Assembly: GCA_000469685.2 (NCBI GenBank)
Contig: LS997563.1
Location: 2,686,781 to 2,750,780, forward strand
Direction of reading: 5' to 3'
DNA length: 64,000 nt
Source of the DNA: Haemonchus contortus
Taxonomy: Eukaryota > Nematoda > Chromadorea > Rhabditida > Trichostrongylidae
A program made the translations under genes and the position numbers. The notes below the pieces were generated by a model that was not told the DNA's origin, searched no databases, and saw only the letters and a program-made list of their open reading frames with translations. Shown piece by piece: positions 25,501-36,489 of this stretch (within the stretch, counting starts at the first letter, position 1; each line of letters begins with the position of its first letter).

Positions 25501-27199
25501 ATAGGAAAAAGTGCAGCTAAGCATAATCACTGAACATTTATATGCCACAGTGATAAAAGGAAACGTAAGCAAGCAGTACGATACAACGAAGAAGAAAAAT
25601 CGTCCGAAACGAACCCAGACTACGTCGGAGCGAGCTCAAGCCGCTCGCACCACCACCCCCGGATAGCGTCGACAGTTCAGCTAAAAAGCGCGTTTGAATT
25701 AAAGAATAAATCAAACTAACCCTTATGGAAATAAGTCGGAGGTCCATGAGGACCTGAAAGCGTAAAATATGATCACTTTGACAGCAATCATTTTCCTCGC
25801 TTTTCAAGCTAACAAGACAGAATAACAAGTCATAGTAAAGAAATGTGTTTTCTGATCTCCTTTTTGGATCCAAATGACCTTAGTGGGACAAATGCATTTT
25901 CATCAAGCTACACACACGAATTTCCAATTTCGCTCAATACTCGCTTTGATAACGGAACACAAGGCGCTGGAAATGATAAGGGGTTTTCCTTTCTGGAAGA
26001 CAATGGAGACAAGCACTGTCTAGCACACACGTCATAATCTAACCCTTAACTCCCTCCATATTCAAGAACAAAAAAAAAAAGGACGCAACAGCCCCACCTA
26101 CCTAGTGTTGACCCTATCGATCAAGGAAACCCCGCTTTGGTAAAAAACGCAGTTCGCTCCTAAAGGACCCTTTACCCTCTGAACCCAAATGCAGTCTAAG
26201 AAGTGATCTGTTATGACGCTTACCCCATGGTTTACTCAGCCTAGTACGGTAGCTCGAGATTGATCTCGTAAACATGGCGCAGCATTCACATTAAAATACC
26301 ATATGCAGCTTATCTAATAGGAAAGGAATATGGAAACATCGGATCAGAGCTTCACAAAAACAAAATGGTCTGATGTCGTTTGAAATGCCCTTTTCCACTT
26401 CACACTTGAATTGGAACCACTTCATGTCATTGATTTCTGGCCAACCGCAATACTCGGGGTGTTCCTGGACAGCCTATCTCAACCAAGTTCTCCCTATCCA
26501 CCTATGAGAATCTCGACTGACATAGATCCTCAGTGAAATAGTGACATGGCGACTTCACATCGATATCTGTTCTCTGAACAACGGTGCTCGATGAGTAATC
26601 TGTTGTGACGTTTAAACATTTCTCAGCGGTGGCCGTTGAAAACACATAGCTGCTTTTGCACTAGCAACCTCACTACATTAAGCACAATGTGACATTTTCC
26701 CACTGGTGGAAAGAATTAGGGGATGTAATTGTCTGCGTATGATTAAATTTGAAGATAATAATAACAACATCACTGGAAGGCAAAACACCATCGCAAGGTG
26801 GAGCTTAAACGCTGTTCGAAAAATAGAGATATAACTGTAAAAGAAAGCTGTTAGACTCCTTTGCCCAACTTTGTTTGTAAGAAGACCCTGGATGTCAACA
26901 ACAACTCTAAAATTAATAGTGGGTCATTAATTTTAAAGTTGCTGTTGTCTCGAGCCAGACAACCACATCATTCCACGAAAACAAGCGTATTCGAGCACAG
27001 AAAAAACCTTATCTTTGGCTGAGAATAGCCGTATGTTTTTCATGAAGTCAACGTATAATCTGCATTTATCGAGCCGAATTGAAACCAGTATATGAAAGAA
27101 AAAAAGAAAAGATGAAAACACACCTCTACGGCATGTTGCCGGTACTAGGACCAAGCATAAGACCACAAAAACTTGTGGTAAATTGGGCGAAAGCCTCAT
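18498..27199 (-). CDS. rme-2-like: LDL-receptor/VLDLR-family endocytic receptor, probable yolk (vitellogenin) receptor, RME-2-like; 22 exons
   Basis: Exons in coding order: 27199-27124, 25242-25129, 24732-24586, 24408-24317, 24263-24196, 23488-23359, 22710-22591, 22535-22366, 22292-22228, 21662-21531, 21417-21307, 21240-21069, 20989-20890, 20804-20712, 20641-20528, 20469-20302, 20199-20068, 19929-19819, 19726-19628, 19562-19418, 18931-18846, 18641-18498. All introns are GT-AG, phases join throughout, total 2589 nt, 862 residues. Order: signal peptide (1-24), eight LDL-A repeats (27-366), two EGF (374-454), YWTD propeller (456-735), third EGF (739-785), membrane segment (798-820), tail with FDNPIY (834-839). 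Family knowledge: LDL-A repeats bind lipoprotein ligand, the propeller releases it at endosomal pH, and FxNPxY recruits clathrin adaptors. Length and order match VLDLR/LDLR and the C. elegans oocyte yolk receptor RME-2; lrp-1/lrp-2 are several times larger. Receptor identity is strong; RME-2 orthology is inferred. Confidence 0.9.
19628..21417 (-). CDS. Exons 11-19: EGF pair and six-bladed YWTD beta-propeller
   Basis: Exon 11 encodes a six-cysteine EGF module. Exon 12 begins [11 protein letters not shown], a calcium-binding EGF signature, and runs into [15 protein letters not shown], the usual entry to an LDLR propeller. Blade motifs follow at exon or blade boundaries: LVWSD (exon 14), LFWTD (15), IFWTDW (16), VYWAD (17) and IYYTDW (18). 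Exon 13 carries [13 protein letters not shown], very typical of the family. Exon 19 closes the propeller ([13 protein letters not shown]). Exons 14-19 are all phase 0 and correspond roughly to blades. The ligand-release function is known for the family, not shown here. Confidence 0.92.
21531..25242 (-). CDS. Exons 2-10: eight LDL-receptor class A ligand-binding repeats
   Basis: Repeat by repeat: LA1 in exon 2 ([10 protein letters not shown]); LA2 in exon 3, with about 9 extra residues between Cys2 and Cys3; LA3 across exons 4-5 ([10 protein letters not shown]); LA4 across 5-6 ([10 protein letters not shown]); LA5 across 6-7 ([10 protein letters not shown]); LA6 across 7-8 ([10 protein letters not shown]); LA7 across 8-9 (CISESQWCNG); LA8 in exon 10. 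LA1 to LA7 have six cysteines and an acidic Asp/Glu cluster (SDE or close variant), the calcium cage. LA8 keeps six cysteines but lacks SDE and ends DCGDDITC, so it is likely degenerate. Several introns cut repeats in the middle. Eight repeats is the VLDLR count. Confidence 0.9.
24911..24956. repeat. Two-copy 24-bp tandem direct repeat in an intron
   Basis: The block CACGAATTCACTTTCCTAG is repeated with a 24-bp period inside intron 2 of the receptor gene (between 24733 and 25128). It is too short to class as a mobile element. Confidence 0.8.
25243..27123 (-). other. Intron 1 of the LDL-receptor gene (1.88 kb)
   Basis: A GTGTG donor at 27123 and a TTTTGCAG acceptor at 25243 bound the intron. 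I see no coding exon inside. It is the natural place for regulatory sequence. The other introns of this gene range from tens to several hundred bases. Confidence 0.75.
27124..27199 (-). CDS. Exon 1 of the LDL-receptor gene: start codon and signal peptide
   Basis: The ATG lies at 27199-27197. The exon encodes 25 residues starting MRLSPNLPQ, followed by the hydrophobic core [10 protein letters not shown] and a small-residue region (PATC), a typical cleavable signal peptide. It ends one base into a codon, before a GTGTG donor at 27123. That carried G joins the first two bases of exon 2 to give Ala immediately before the first cysteine of LDL-A repeat 1. A start here needs no missing upstream exon. 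The next intron (25243-27123) is by far the longest in the gene. Confidence 0.85.
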
Positions 27200-27233
27200 T
27201 GTAGATGGTCTACGATACAGCCCTTCGAACTTA

Positions 27234-27247
27234 CACACTCTGAAACG
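27234..27247 (-). promoter_or_regulatory. Candidate spliced-leader (trans-splice) acceptor of the LDL-receptor gene
   Basis: The minus strand reads CACGTTTCAG immediately before 27239, 40 bases upstream of the ATG at 27199. No upstream exon is needed by the protein, so an isolated TTTCAG just before a start codon fits SL1-type trans-splicing, which is common in nematodes. It could instead be a normal acceptor for a non-coding first exon. Confidence 0.5.
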
Positions 27248-28273
27248 TGGAATGTTCATCGTCATATGACTGGCGGTGATTCACGTTCAACTGAACACTC
27301 GATGAGCGGGCATGCAAATAGAATGTGACATAATCATTGCGAAACAGACGAATCGTGCAGGAATGGCAAACTTTTCGAAATTAATCGATTGAAACACATC
27401 CAAACAATCACAGAAAGGTAACTCTCTGAGCAAGAAATCAGCGATGGTAAAATCTTGAAACGACGGAAATTTTTCGGTTCGTTCGAATTGAAATGACGAA
27501 AAGACAAATGCTAAGTTCCAAGGAAGGAGGAAGAAAGCGAAGTGATCGATACAAAATGTTGGTACTGGACAGTAAAATCTATTGTTATGGTGACTCACCG
27601 GACCCTCCCTATCTCTATGCCCCTCCCCATTTAACACGTCCATTCCCTTTCGTAGACTCATTAAAACGCTAAGCACACTTAAACCGGAAACCTTTAACTG
27701 AGCGGCCTTCAAATTTCCATATGGGGAACGCTTTAAGTATAATGCATTGCAAACAAAGCAAGAAAAAATGAGGGCGCACTCAAAATTTCTGCGTTTTTAC
27801 GTGGATATATGCGTAAAAACGCAGATATAGGCTCAAAAACACCTTAGACTACGTCGGACCGCTGCTCTCTGTAGAAGAATTGCAACAAACCCAACAAGAA
27901 AGAAGTCCAACGACAATTCCGACGATTCTAACGCAGGTACTATGAAAGCACTCGTTGTGAACTAACTCACATGACTCTAAACATCTTGGACTACCGGCAA
28001 AGCCTTGATAAGAACAAAGAAACCCATGCTCCTAAGAAAGTATTGGGACGAGAGCGAAGGGAAGCGAATGAATAACGAATGAAGAAAAAACAACAAGCGT
28101 CGAGAGAAAGAGCGTGTGTGTGTCGTTTGCTTTCAACAATTACGTTAGGCCGCCGATCAATAGACCCACATGAAACTCAAATTGCTATGGAAAACAACCG
28201 CTGTCCTGCCTGTCCTTGTGTTGCTATTAATAGGAAACGATTGATCATTCATATGTAGCGCATCGCATTTGAT
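27248..28273. other. Upstream flank of the receptor gene
   Basis: This should contain its promoter if transcription starts locally. I see the 13-bp hairpin at 27.79 kb and no clear TATA box. A 141-codon minus frame (27712-27287) has no recognisable content. Confidence 0.4.
27789..27824. repeat. Perfect 13-bp hairpin
   Basis: CTGCGTTTTTACG and CGTAAAAACGCAG are exact inverted copies around a 10-base loop, about 590 bp upstream of the receptor start codon. It could be a MITE remnant or a protein-binding palindrome. Confidence 0.75.
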
Positions 28274-28545
28274 CGTTTCAAACCGCAATTGGTAAGAAAA
28301 AGCCTGCTTTATCGTCCAATTCGTTGAAAAAAAGGATTCAGAGGAAAATTAAAGACCAAATCACTGAAGCATTGGATGGCATTGTTGAGGATGCACGAAG
28401 AGCCATAAATAACCATGGAAACTCATTTTCTGAACGGGATTATGGAGAAAATCCTGACCAACAAACAATAGCGACGAATTACACCCAAATTCGAGAACGA
28501 CCAAACTTTTTTTCAAAACATCTTCTCGGAGAAATCAGGATGTGA
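28274..28545 (+). CDS. Unassigned open frame with coiled-coil character
   Basis: The frame is open for about 90 codons to a TGA, with a charged heptad-like part (KRIQRKIKDQITEALDGIV) and a polar tail. There is no convincing start or splice acceptor and no family I recognise. It lies 500 bp upstream of a LINE fragment on the same strand and could be a decayed upstream part of that element, or chance. Confidence 0.2.
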
Positions 28546-29049
28546 AATACGATTCAAAAGAATCTTTCCCCAAGCGACCCGACCCCAAACACTATCTCCC
28601 AGACAGAAACCTCAAATTATAGGAGCACAAGTTTTCAATATAATCCAACTATTTATGAATTTCACCGGTTCCGGTATGTGACAAGAAATGACATCGCTGT
28701 TTGCAGGCAACCATCGCACCCCCGTGGTGATGAGTGAACCGGTGGGTGGAGCCACATCGATCGTTGCAGGACTAACAGGGTGGTCGTCGCAGTGCTCCCT
28801 TTGAAGAGTCCTGCCATGGAGTCGAATCTAGTAGCAGAAAAGAACGTTGTTGACGTTTCGATAGTAAATGTTGCCGGGTTACCCAGTATCCCGCCTTTCC
28901 AACCGCCCGCAGGATCGTTTTCAGTCGTGAGCGTAATTTAACAGCTGTCCAGTGCGGTATGATGGCAACAATTGACCACTGACATAATCAGCTGACTGTT
29001 TGATCCGTGAGGGGAGTATCGAAATGATTTCCTATGAGCTCCCACAGCT

Positions 29050-29856
29050 TTATGCATCTCCAACTAGAGGATAAATCCTCCAATGGAATGCCTTGAAAAG
29101 CTCTACTGCCAAATGTACTAGGATAGCCTCCAAAGCAACAGCTCTCACATTCAACCTGTTCAGAGCTTTGACTACTAAGGATGCTCTTGTCCTCCTCAGA
29201 GCTTACGTAACGTACGTCAGACCTCTATTAGAATATGGGACCGTTATATTTAATCCGCACAAAGTCAAAGTTACCAACACTTTGGAGAGGGTTCAAAACA
29301 CTTTTACTCGGAAGCTTTTCCTGCGAGTGCTCGGTTTTAGGTATGATCAGATCCCTTCTGGAGTAACACGGAATGCCAATCTCAATCTTGAAACTTTAGC
29401 ATTCGGAAGGAGGAAATCTGATTTGATAACGTTCTTCAAGATTTTTCATGGTCATTCGGGGCTCAAGCCAAATAATTTGTTATTCTTCAGAGAATCGAGA
29501 ACTAGGGGTTGCCCTACAAAATTTTCAATTACCAGGGCTAAACGCAACGTCAGACGCCACTTTTTTGTCAACAGAGCTAGTTCGGAGTTTACTAGGCTGC
29601 TTAGACTAGGTATTTCGATGGGCAAGCTAAGTTCATTCAAGAAAGCCTTAGAAAAGTATCTTACATCCTAATATACTTTGCTATGTCCTTCGTTTTTTTT
29701 GTTTTGTATTTCTTTTTTCCTTTTCCTTCACTATGTAGCTCCTAGTAAACTTAGATTGCCTAGGAACTTTCCTCTTGTTCGTTACTGCTGGGTTTTTATG
29801 TTTCTCATTATTTTAGCATGGGTGCTATCCTGTGCAATAAACAATTACAATTACAA
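29050..29856 (+). mobile_element. 5'-truncated CR1/jockey-like LINE: C-terminus of reverse transcriptase plus 3' end
   Basis: A 192-codon open frame (29093-29671) encodes the C-terminal region that follows the reverse transcriptase core in CR1/jockey-type LINEs: LLRAYVTYVRPLLEYGT, then LERVQNTFTRKLF, and FFVNRASSEFTRLLRLG near the end. The YVRP-LEY and LE-VQ-FTR-- patterns are diagnostic. The catalytic RT motifs and endonuclease are missing, so it is 5'-truncated. Downstream there is a short 3' UTR and a tail of CAATTAC units at 29842-29856, as CR1 elements have. The frame is intact over its length, suggesting a fairly recent insertion. Confidence 0.8.
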
Positions 29857-29873
29857 ATGTAGGTCTAACTTTA

Positions 29874-30055
29874 GTGGGTGGAGGTGGTATAGTGGCAGTT
29901 GGAGCACTATCGAACACCCGCGGTCACGGGTACGAATCCTGGATCAATATTCTTCTAGGTCAACGAAGCCTTACCCCTCGGGGTCGCTTAATTGGTATCG
30001 GACTCGTCTGGGAGGATAAAAGCATCGATTTGTAGTCGGCTGGCCACCGGTGGCA
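29874..30055 (+). mobile_element. tRNA-derived SINE, 3'-truncated, directly after the LINE tail
   Basis: GGTGGTATAGTGGCAGTTGG and GGTCACGGGTACGAATCCTG, then the CGACTCGTCTGGGAGGATAA body. It starts 18 bases after the CR1-like 3' tail and is lost after GGCTGGCCACCGG. Confidence 0.75.
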
Positions 30056-31642
30056 TGTTTACTGCTTTTCAGGGCTACTTCACACTGTGACTAATGGTAA
30101 AATGTAAACATAGGAGTAAGAAAACAGCAAAACAGGAAGGTGAAGGGAACTTGAAACGTACTGGCAAATATGAACGGAAAAACAAGATTGCAAGCCAAGG
30201 AGGTCAGGACGAGTCATAGGAACGACAACACACTACGAGAACTCGATTCTTACAGTAATCTCGCGGTGAAATAAAATACAATGGAGGCAGAAATTCTTGC
30301 ACAATACACCTCATTCCACGGCATAACTTGCATACTCGAACCCTTAACTCGTCACATATAAGACACATCTAAAAGAGACCAACAAGCAGAACCGAAGGTT
30401 GGACAGAGTTGTGCTGCACGAGGACCACCTATTCGACCCAGAACCCATAGTGGACTACTGTAAGAATCGGATTTTCGCACTGAGTTCTCGTTTCTGTGGT
30501 CGGGTCTGTGGTTGAACTAGAAGAGGAAAAGAGTTGCAAAAACGGGAGAGAACAGGGAAGGTAGGTTGTTCCCAAATACATAGGTAACTGATGCCACCTT
30601 TGTCGGGGAGGAAGAGAGGGACCATGATCGAGTTGGCCTCTGCTTTATGCTGCTTTTCCTCATCTGAATTAATAGTGGTCAGTGGGAAACACGGGAATGC
30701 GTCTGCTAAGGGACTTATTTCTCGAGAGGTACCATTCACATTTCTTTGGTAATAAAGGAATAGATCACCTCAGTCGTCCTCCAGCTATTTTACTCGGCTG
30801 TTCGTGCGAGCAGCTGTGCGAAAGCATCAAAACACTGTTGATTTGGTTTGTTGTTGCATCACAATGTTTACTATCTTTCACTGCAACGCTTCTTACGAAA
30901 ACCCTATCATACCAAAAAGGAACAGTAACCGTGCGGAAAGATGGTTTCCTCAGTATCCCAGCCATAGATTCGGCAAAAAAGAGTAGACTTCTACGAAACG
31001 TCGGGTATCCTCGTTGTCCCGAGATTCTTCCACACTGCGTCGTATACGCGGCGAGTTGATGATTTGGGTCTTTGAACATGCTATAAAGGGAATTAAATAT
31101 GTTTATTTTAATCCATCGTAAGGCTGCTGAATGACCGGCTTCCCTCCCCAAATATTCTTTTCTGTCTATCACGAGGTCTCAATGAATGCCACTCTAACTA
31201 ATGTTATCTGAAGTTGGCTAACCACGCTTTCCCTATTCTGCCTAACCGGGTGGATGTTCCTCCGCTCAAGGGCATTAGCACCGTATTCCTATTCTGCTGG
31301 ATTTTGTGAAAAGAGTTTCCGGATGCACCCACTCATGATTTCCGAAGACTACTGGGAATAATTAAGTAGTTTCTTTTGCGTTTCCTCTAATGCGTTCCTG
31401 TTTTTCTTGCTGTACTTCTTTGCAACTTCCGTGAGCCGTTTAATTTCTGCATCAATCAAAATTTCCTTTACGAACTTACTTGATTCTGGAACCAAAACAA
31501 ATAATCTTTCTATGCAGGTTCTCAGTAATCTTCTAGGCTCCCGTCTCTGCTGGCCAAGCTTTTATCAGTGTCATACCCTCCTAAGGTCTTAGACACCCAT
31601 TCTCCCAAAATGGTGAATAGGTCTGAAAGTCCACTGGCGTTC

Positions 31643-31790
31643 ATCAATCCCATATGAGGGGTGCGCCCACGCATGCGACTATGATGTAGTATTGTAAGCA
31701 CGTTTGAATGCTTCTTTGGCTTCTGCAGAGAGTTGTGTAGCTAGCCGATATGCAGATCAATGATTTTGTCCTCCCAGATGCGTGATATAC
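31643..31790 (-). mobile_element. tRNA-derived SINE, tail half only
   Basis: ATCCCATATGAGGGGTGCGC and TTTTGTCCTCCCAGATGCGT match the 3' half in reverse. The tRNA head is absent. Confidence 0.6.
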
Positions 31791-32834
31791 AGCGCAGTGC
31801 TTTTGGTTCATTACCATTTGAGATATGATGATAGGAAGTATGGATCGGGGCGTCCTAGTCGCCTGGTGCATGGCGTGATAACGTTGGACCCCTCCCTCGA
31901 AGCTCTAAAAGACGATGTTGGCAGAATTGGCCAAAGTCGCCTGCGACCTAGTCTCGCCGAAGTGGCCCAATAGTGCATTGTGGCATATACCTAATTGTTA
32001 GGAGCGGTCACCAGAAGTCCTTTAAGATTGGGCGAGCTACATAATGGGAAAGGACTCTGTATCTAATGGTTAGTAGCATGCCATATAATTATGAGAACAA
32101 AGCGATGTGGAGAAGAACAGATTTTTTCCAAATGTGTTCATGACATCTAAGAAATGGCAACTTTTCAGCTGGTGTTTCCAGGCTTCAGCTAGAGCGTCGC
32201 TTGTTTGCGAATTTCTTCCATGTTCACTCCATTGGCTGCGAAACCCCATCGTTTCTTGGCGATTTCTGTCAGAACAAAGAATCTCGAAGAGCTGGAAACA
32301 CGATTGCTCTCTAAAAGCCAATGGCTTTTCAGGGATGGAAAGAAATCATGAGGAATGATGTTGATGAATAGAACACACTGCGTTCGTTCGTTATAGAGCT
32401 TACCGTGGTTCTTTCACATTACGCTTAGCAAACTTATAAGTCACATAGTCATAGATACACAGCAGCACCTTTGATACTTTCAATGAAGATAGCTCAATAG
32501 TAGCCGGAATACTTGGGTCATTCTGCCGGAACAACTCATTTGATTTTTACAAAACTTATTTAGGGATTTCTAATAATACGATGTAACCATCGTATCCATA
32601 GCAAACTACATCTTTATGCCATATGGTGGGACTGAATAGACGAAATAGTAAAAAGGCGCACACCATACACTGTCACTTGTCTGCAATCGGAATGGCGTTA
32701 TTTTTCATTCTCCCTCCTTTTCTATCGGAGCTTTCTACTGATTTATGTAATGGTCCTCTTTTTCTATAGACAAATTCACAAAAAAAATCAAAATCCAGAA
32801 GAAAGCCTATAGTCTCAATACTATTTGACGTTCA

Positions 32835-33062
32835 TTTAGAATCAGTAGCCGTTCGAATGCGTATGTGGCCTATATAATGATATGCAGGGGCCAGGTTATG
32901 TACGAATTAGTGCTTTGATACTTCTCTGAGTCTGGCACCTGTAAACTGATCACTAATGGATGAAATGCTTTGTCGGCCTGAATATAGAATCGTTCCTAAA
33001 TCCGAATCTGGACCACATGTGCGTGATAGTTTGCCACTTACCACTACACTTGCACCTTCTTC
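32835..33062 (-). mobile_element. tRNA-derived SINE, diverged
   Basis: CGAATGCGTATGTGGCCTAT near the left end and CACTTACCACTACACTTGCA at the right end mark tail and head in reverse orientation. Confidence 0.65.
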
Positions 33063-34744
33063 GTAGAAAAGGAGAATAGAAAATTGTTCGAGAAAGGAAT
33101 ATCGAATAATTTGTCATGTTAGAATCATTCCAGGTTAAACTGCGCAATGTTTCGAGATTAAGATGATTTTTCCCTCTCTTTCACAAGGTTTCATAGCTAC
33201 CCCAAAATTGTGGTTGGTTTTTTTCTCCTTCACCTTTTTGCCGGACCTCTAGATAGCTTTTCCCTCAGAGAACAGGTAGGAAATGACATCGACCTTAATG
33301 AATTACAATGCTGTCATTGCCAATTCAATCGATGAATCATTGTGTCATTGTTGATGGTCAGATTCAATTCACTATTTGATTCATCATCATCAAATCATCG
33401 ATTTGACTATGCCGAAGTGATAGTACTCATTCTAGTCGAGTTAGCGCATGACTTGGTGAATCACAAAAAATGAGGTTATGAGGGTGTATATGTCAAAACT
33501 TGCTTATTTACTTTTACGGCTCGTCTTCATTCATATGAGGGTACCAGCAACAGAGCATTCCTTTTTGTCTTCGCCACTCACGGTTGACTCAGAATACGAG
33601 GAATATGGCGATGTGAACTGTGTTCAGCTACATTCGCAGTTGCTTCACGTGATCGACGAGCACATTCCCTCACCCTGTATCAGGCCTTCCCATAGAAAGT
33701 CCTACACGGGCCCACTTCACCGTTCTTCTTGACAGTCTGTCATCATCTCTTCTCATTATAGGACATGCCCATCAAAACGGCGTTTTTCACGTATTCCACC
33801 GTATCGCGGAAGCGAGACATTTGTGGAAGTTAGTGAGCAGTTGGACCTTTTCAAAAAACAGCGCTCGAATGTTCGGTGACTCATGCTCGAAGCTCTTCAG
33901 GTGGACGCACTAGCCATCTAAGTCTTCTACGTAATAGAGCGCTGAGAGAACTAAGGAATAAAACAGATTACGAAGTTCCGGATCACCCAGATGTTTGATG
34001 ATTTCTTCCAGAGGTCTAAAGGCCGCCTACGCTGCCTTCTACCGTCTTACCAGTCCTTCTTCCATGTTATTGTCCATCTTGTTCATGGGACGTCGAGATA
34101 AACTTTAAAAAATTTCGTACTACGTTTATCTCGGGCGTCCCAAGAACAAAAACTTACTGCCGATCTTCATTTGAATTTCGCCAGTCCAAGCATTCTTCAT
34201 GTACTGAAACTCGTGAATATCGTTGAGAAACTTTGTATTTTTCACCAGTCGGTTCGCCCGGCTAACGCCGAGCTTCCCTTCTTCTTTGCCAAAGTTGAAG
34301 TAATCGGCTAACTTCCCATTCCATCTTTGGAAAAGAAATATTTCCCTGTGCACGAAGTTTGGCACAGGGCTAGCTAGCTTACAGGGCAGTGCAAATGGTA
34401 TTCAGTGTAGGTCGATGCTTACGCCCTCAGTCTGAATTCTCGCCCTTTTGCTCTTTCTCCTAAAATTAAATAGTCATTAAAGATCAAACTGTTAGGCAAC
34501 CAAAGCTTTGAGCAGTTCTCACAAATGTTTCGAGTGATGATAACACCATTATCATATTTCGTTATCAACGGACTTTTGTCTTTACGGAGATATCATTAAT
34601 TGAGACTTCCAGATGGTTAAGATTAGTCACAAATGCTATCGAACGAAGGGATCCTTCCTTAAGTCACAAACCTTGCCGGGTAGCGGTCGTAATTAAACAG
34701 CAAGAAATGTATTTTAAAATACTGCTATCTCTGAGCTTCATTCA

Positions 34745-35184
34745 GTCTTCTTGTCGTTTTGTGTACTTTTCGAAGCTCTTTGCTCTTCACTTTTATTGGT
34801 GAGCTTTCGGCATATAATGCCTTCGTCAGACCTTAATTACTTACAATATATTGCTGCATACAATCAGTTACTATGAGTTACAATACAAAACACATCGAAT
34901 CATACCAAGTCATCGGAAATATTGGGGAAAAAGGGGAATGGACCTCTTTTTTTGTCGGAGGGGATCCCCGCCGACAGGTCCATTCCCTATTTTCCCCAAT
35001 ATTTCCGGTTGACTTGGTATGATTCGATGTGTTTTGTATTGTAACTGATAGTAACTGATTGTATGCAGCAATATATTGTAAGTAATTAAGGTCTGACAAA
35101 GGCATTATATGCCGAAAGCTCACCAATAAAAGTGAAGAGCAAAGAGCTTCGAAAAATGCACAAAACGACAGCAAGAAATGTATA
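34745..35184. repeat. 440-bp near-perfect palindrome with no loop
   Basis: The two arms mirror each other around GGATCC at 34962-34967, with only scattered mismatches. Each arm holds AAAGCTCACCAATAAAAGTG and the ATTACTTACAATATATTGCT region (one in reverse). A 16-base direct repeat, ACAGCAAGAAATGTAT, occurs at 34697-34712 and 35168-35183. The motif TGACGAAGGCATTATATGCC with a nearby AATAAA resembles the end region of Penelope-like or other retroelements, but I could not identify it. Confidence 0.85.
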
Positions 35185-35394
35185 AGTTTACCATCTTTCT
35201 CCCAATTCGTGAACTGTCATATGCCTATCGTGGTGCGGTTAAAGGTCCCTATCAATGCCTTTATCCCTCACTTTTGTCCCCCTACTCTATCCCTCTACTC
35301 TATCATCCCGTCTTATTGAATGAAACATATCAGAGGGTCATGTTTGATTTCGAGCACCAAAACGGTTAAAATTTGAGTGGCAAGTGGCTCTTCA

Positions 35395-35830
35395 TTTCTA
35401 TGACCACTTATCAGTTCTTATCAATTGTTATCAGTTCCTGTCACGAACACCTACGACCTCGTCACATCCTACATCACCTATTAGAATGATAAGGTTCTAC
35501 TGCTGACACGAAGGGGATTACAAACCCAGTGGCTCTAACCTTCTGGGCTATTCGTCGGTTCTTGCCTGTTTCTGTTATCAGTCCTTGACACCAATCATCT
35601 TCAGTCTCTTCACATCCCCCACCGCCTGTTAGTATGCCGTTGTAGACCTAATGGCTCTCTCCTCTACGGCTCGTTATCATTTTCTAACAGTTGTTATCAA
35701 TCCTTATCTCTGAACATCAACGGTCACATCTTATTCCACACTTCTTACTGAAGTATTAAGGCTCCACTGCTTACACGAAGGAGGTAACGGCTCTCGCTTT
35801 TCAAGGCTCTTTATCAGCTCCATTCAGTGA
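35395..35830. repeat. Degenerate tandem repeat, about three units
   Basis: Each unit contains TTATCA-x-TTCTTATCA or GTTATCA, then a GTCACATC-x-TA segment, then a TGACACGAAGG or TTACACGAAGG block and TGGCTCT. Starts fall near 35400, 35570 and 35690, so unit lengths are uneven. It runs straight into the 128-bp repeat copies at 35.9 kb. Confidence 0.5.
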
Positions 35831-35874
35831 TTTTCACCTCCTATCACCCATCATCAGTGTTCCCATCCTGCTGC

Positions 35875-36062
35875 CTGTCTTCCTACCAAATTTCAACGCT
35901 CTAGGTCAACGGAAACGGGTTATAAATTTGCGATCGAAAGTTCCTGTCGTGCACGGCTCCGCCCCTTCCTGGCGGAGTTTTACTTGCTAGCTCTCAGGGG
36001 TGTTTCCATCATGTCGTCTGTGCTCCTACCAAATTTTAACGCTTTAGGTTCACGTGAATAAT
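35875..36062 (-). repeat. Dispersed copies (about 1.5 units) of the 128-bp repeat
   Basis: Reverse-strand matches to the 46-kb array: CTCCTACCAAATTTTAACGC and a second CCTACCAAATTTCAACGC, with the GC-box segment GGCTCCGCCCCTTCCTGGCG between them. Confidence 0.7.
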
Positions 36063-36489
36063 TGTTTGGAAGCAATCTAAGCAACTCAATGTGTTCAATA
36101 AATTTTGTCATAATACTCTTAGCTGGGCTCCTCGCGGTCGATCTACATGAATTTGCAGAAGCGAGCTATGTCATTTAGAGCAAAGCAATCTGTCATTCGT
36201 CAGCACATTTGAATCAAACACCGTCTCCAACTTTCGTGTTAATGGACCGATGCAGCACTCGTTGAAGTTCTCCTACAGCAAGCCGTCAAAATCAACACCT
36301 CGGAGTAATTGATACTTCCACTGAAACTTCCATTTAATTCCTTACATTGACATCCGAAATGCTCCAGCAATTTTGGAGAAAATTCGACTATAGCTGAAGG
36401 GCTCAACTGCTTCATTTGCTCATGTATTTTAGGTGACTTTAAGTGTGTTTATTCACCTATTTGAGAAATAACAAGTTTTTGTTAACGAA

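Larger units (their letters stand above)
30056..34744. other. Gene-poor, SINE fragments only
   Basis: Frames of 125 and 135 codons overlap on opposite strands at 30.7-31.2 kb, so at most one can be real. No motif supports either. Confidence 0.4.

Noticed and set aside
30682..31172. Opposing frames of 125 and 135 codons
   Set aside because: They cover the same bases on opposite strands with no domain; at most one could be real and nothing favours either.
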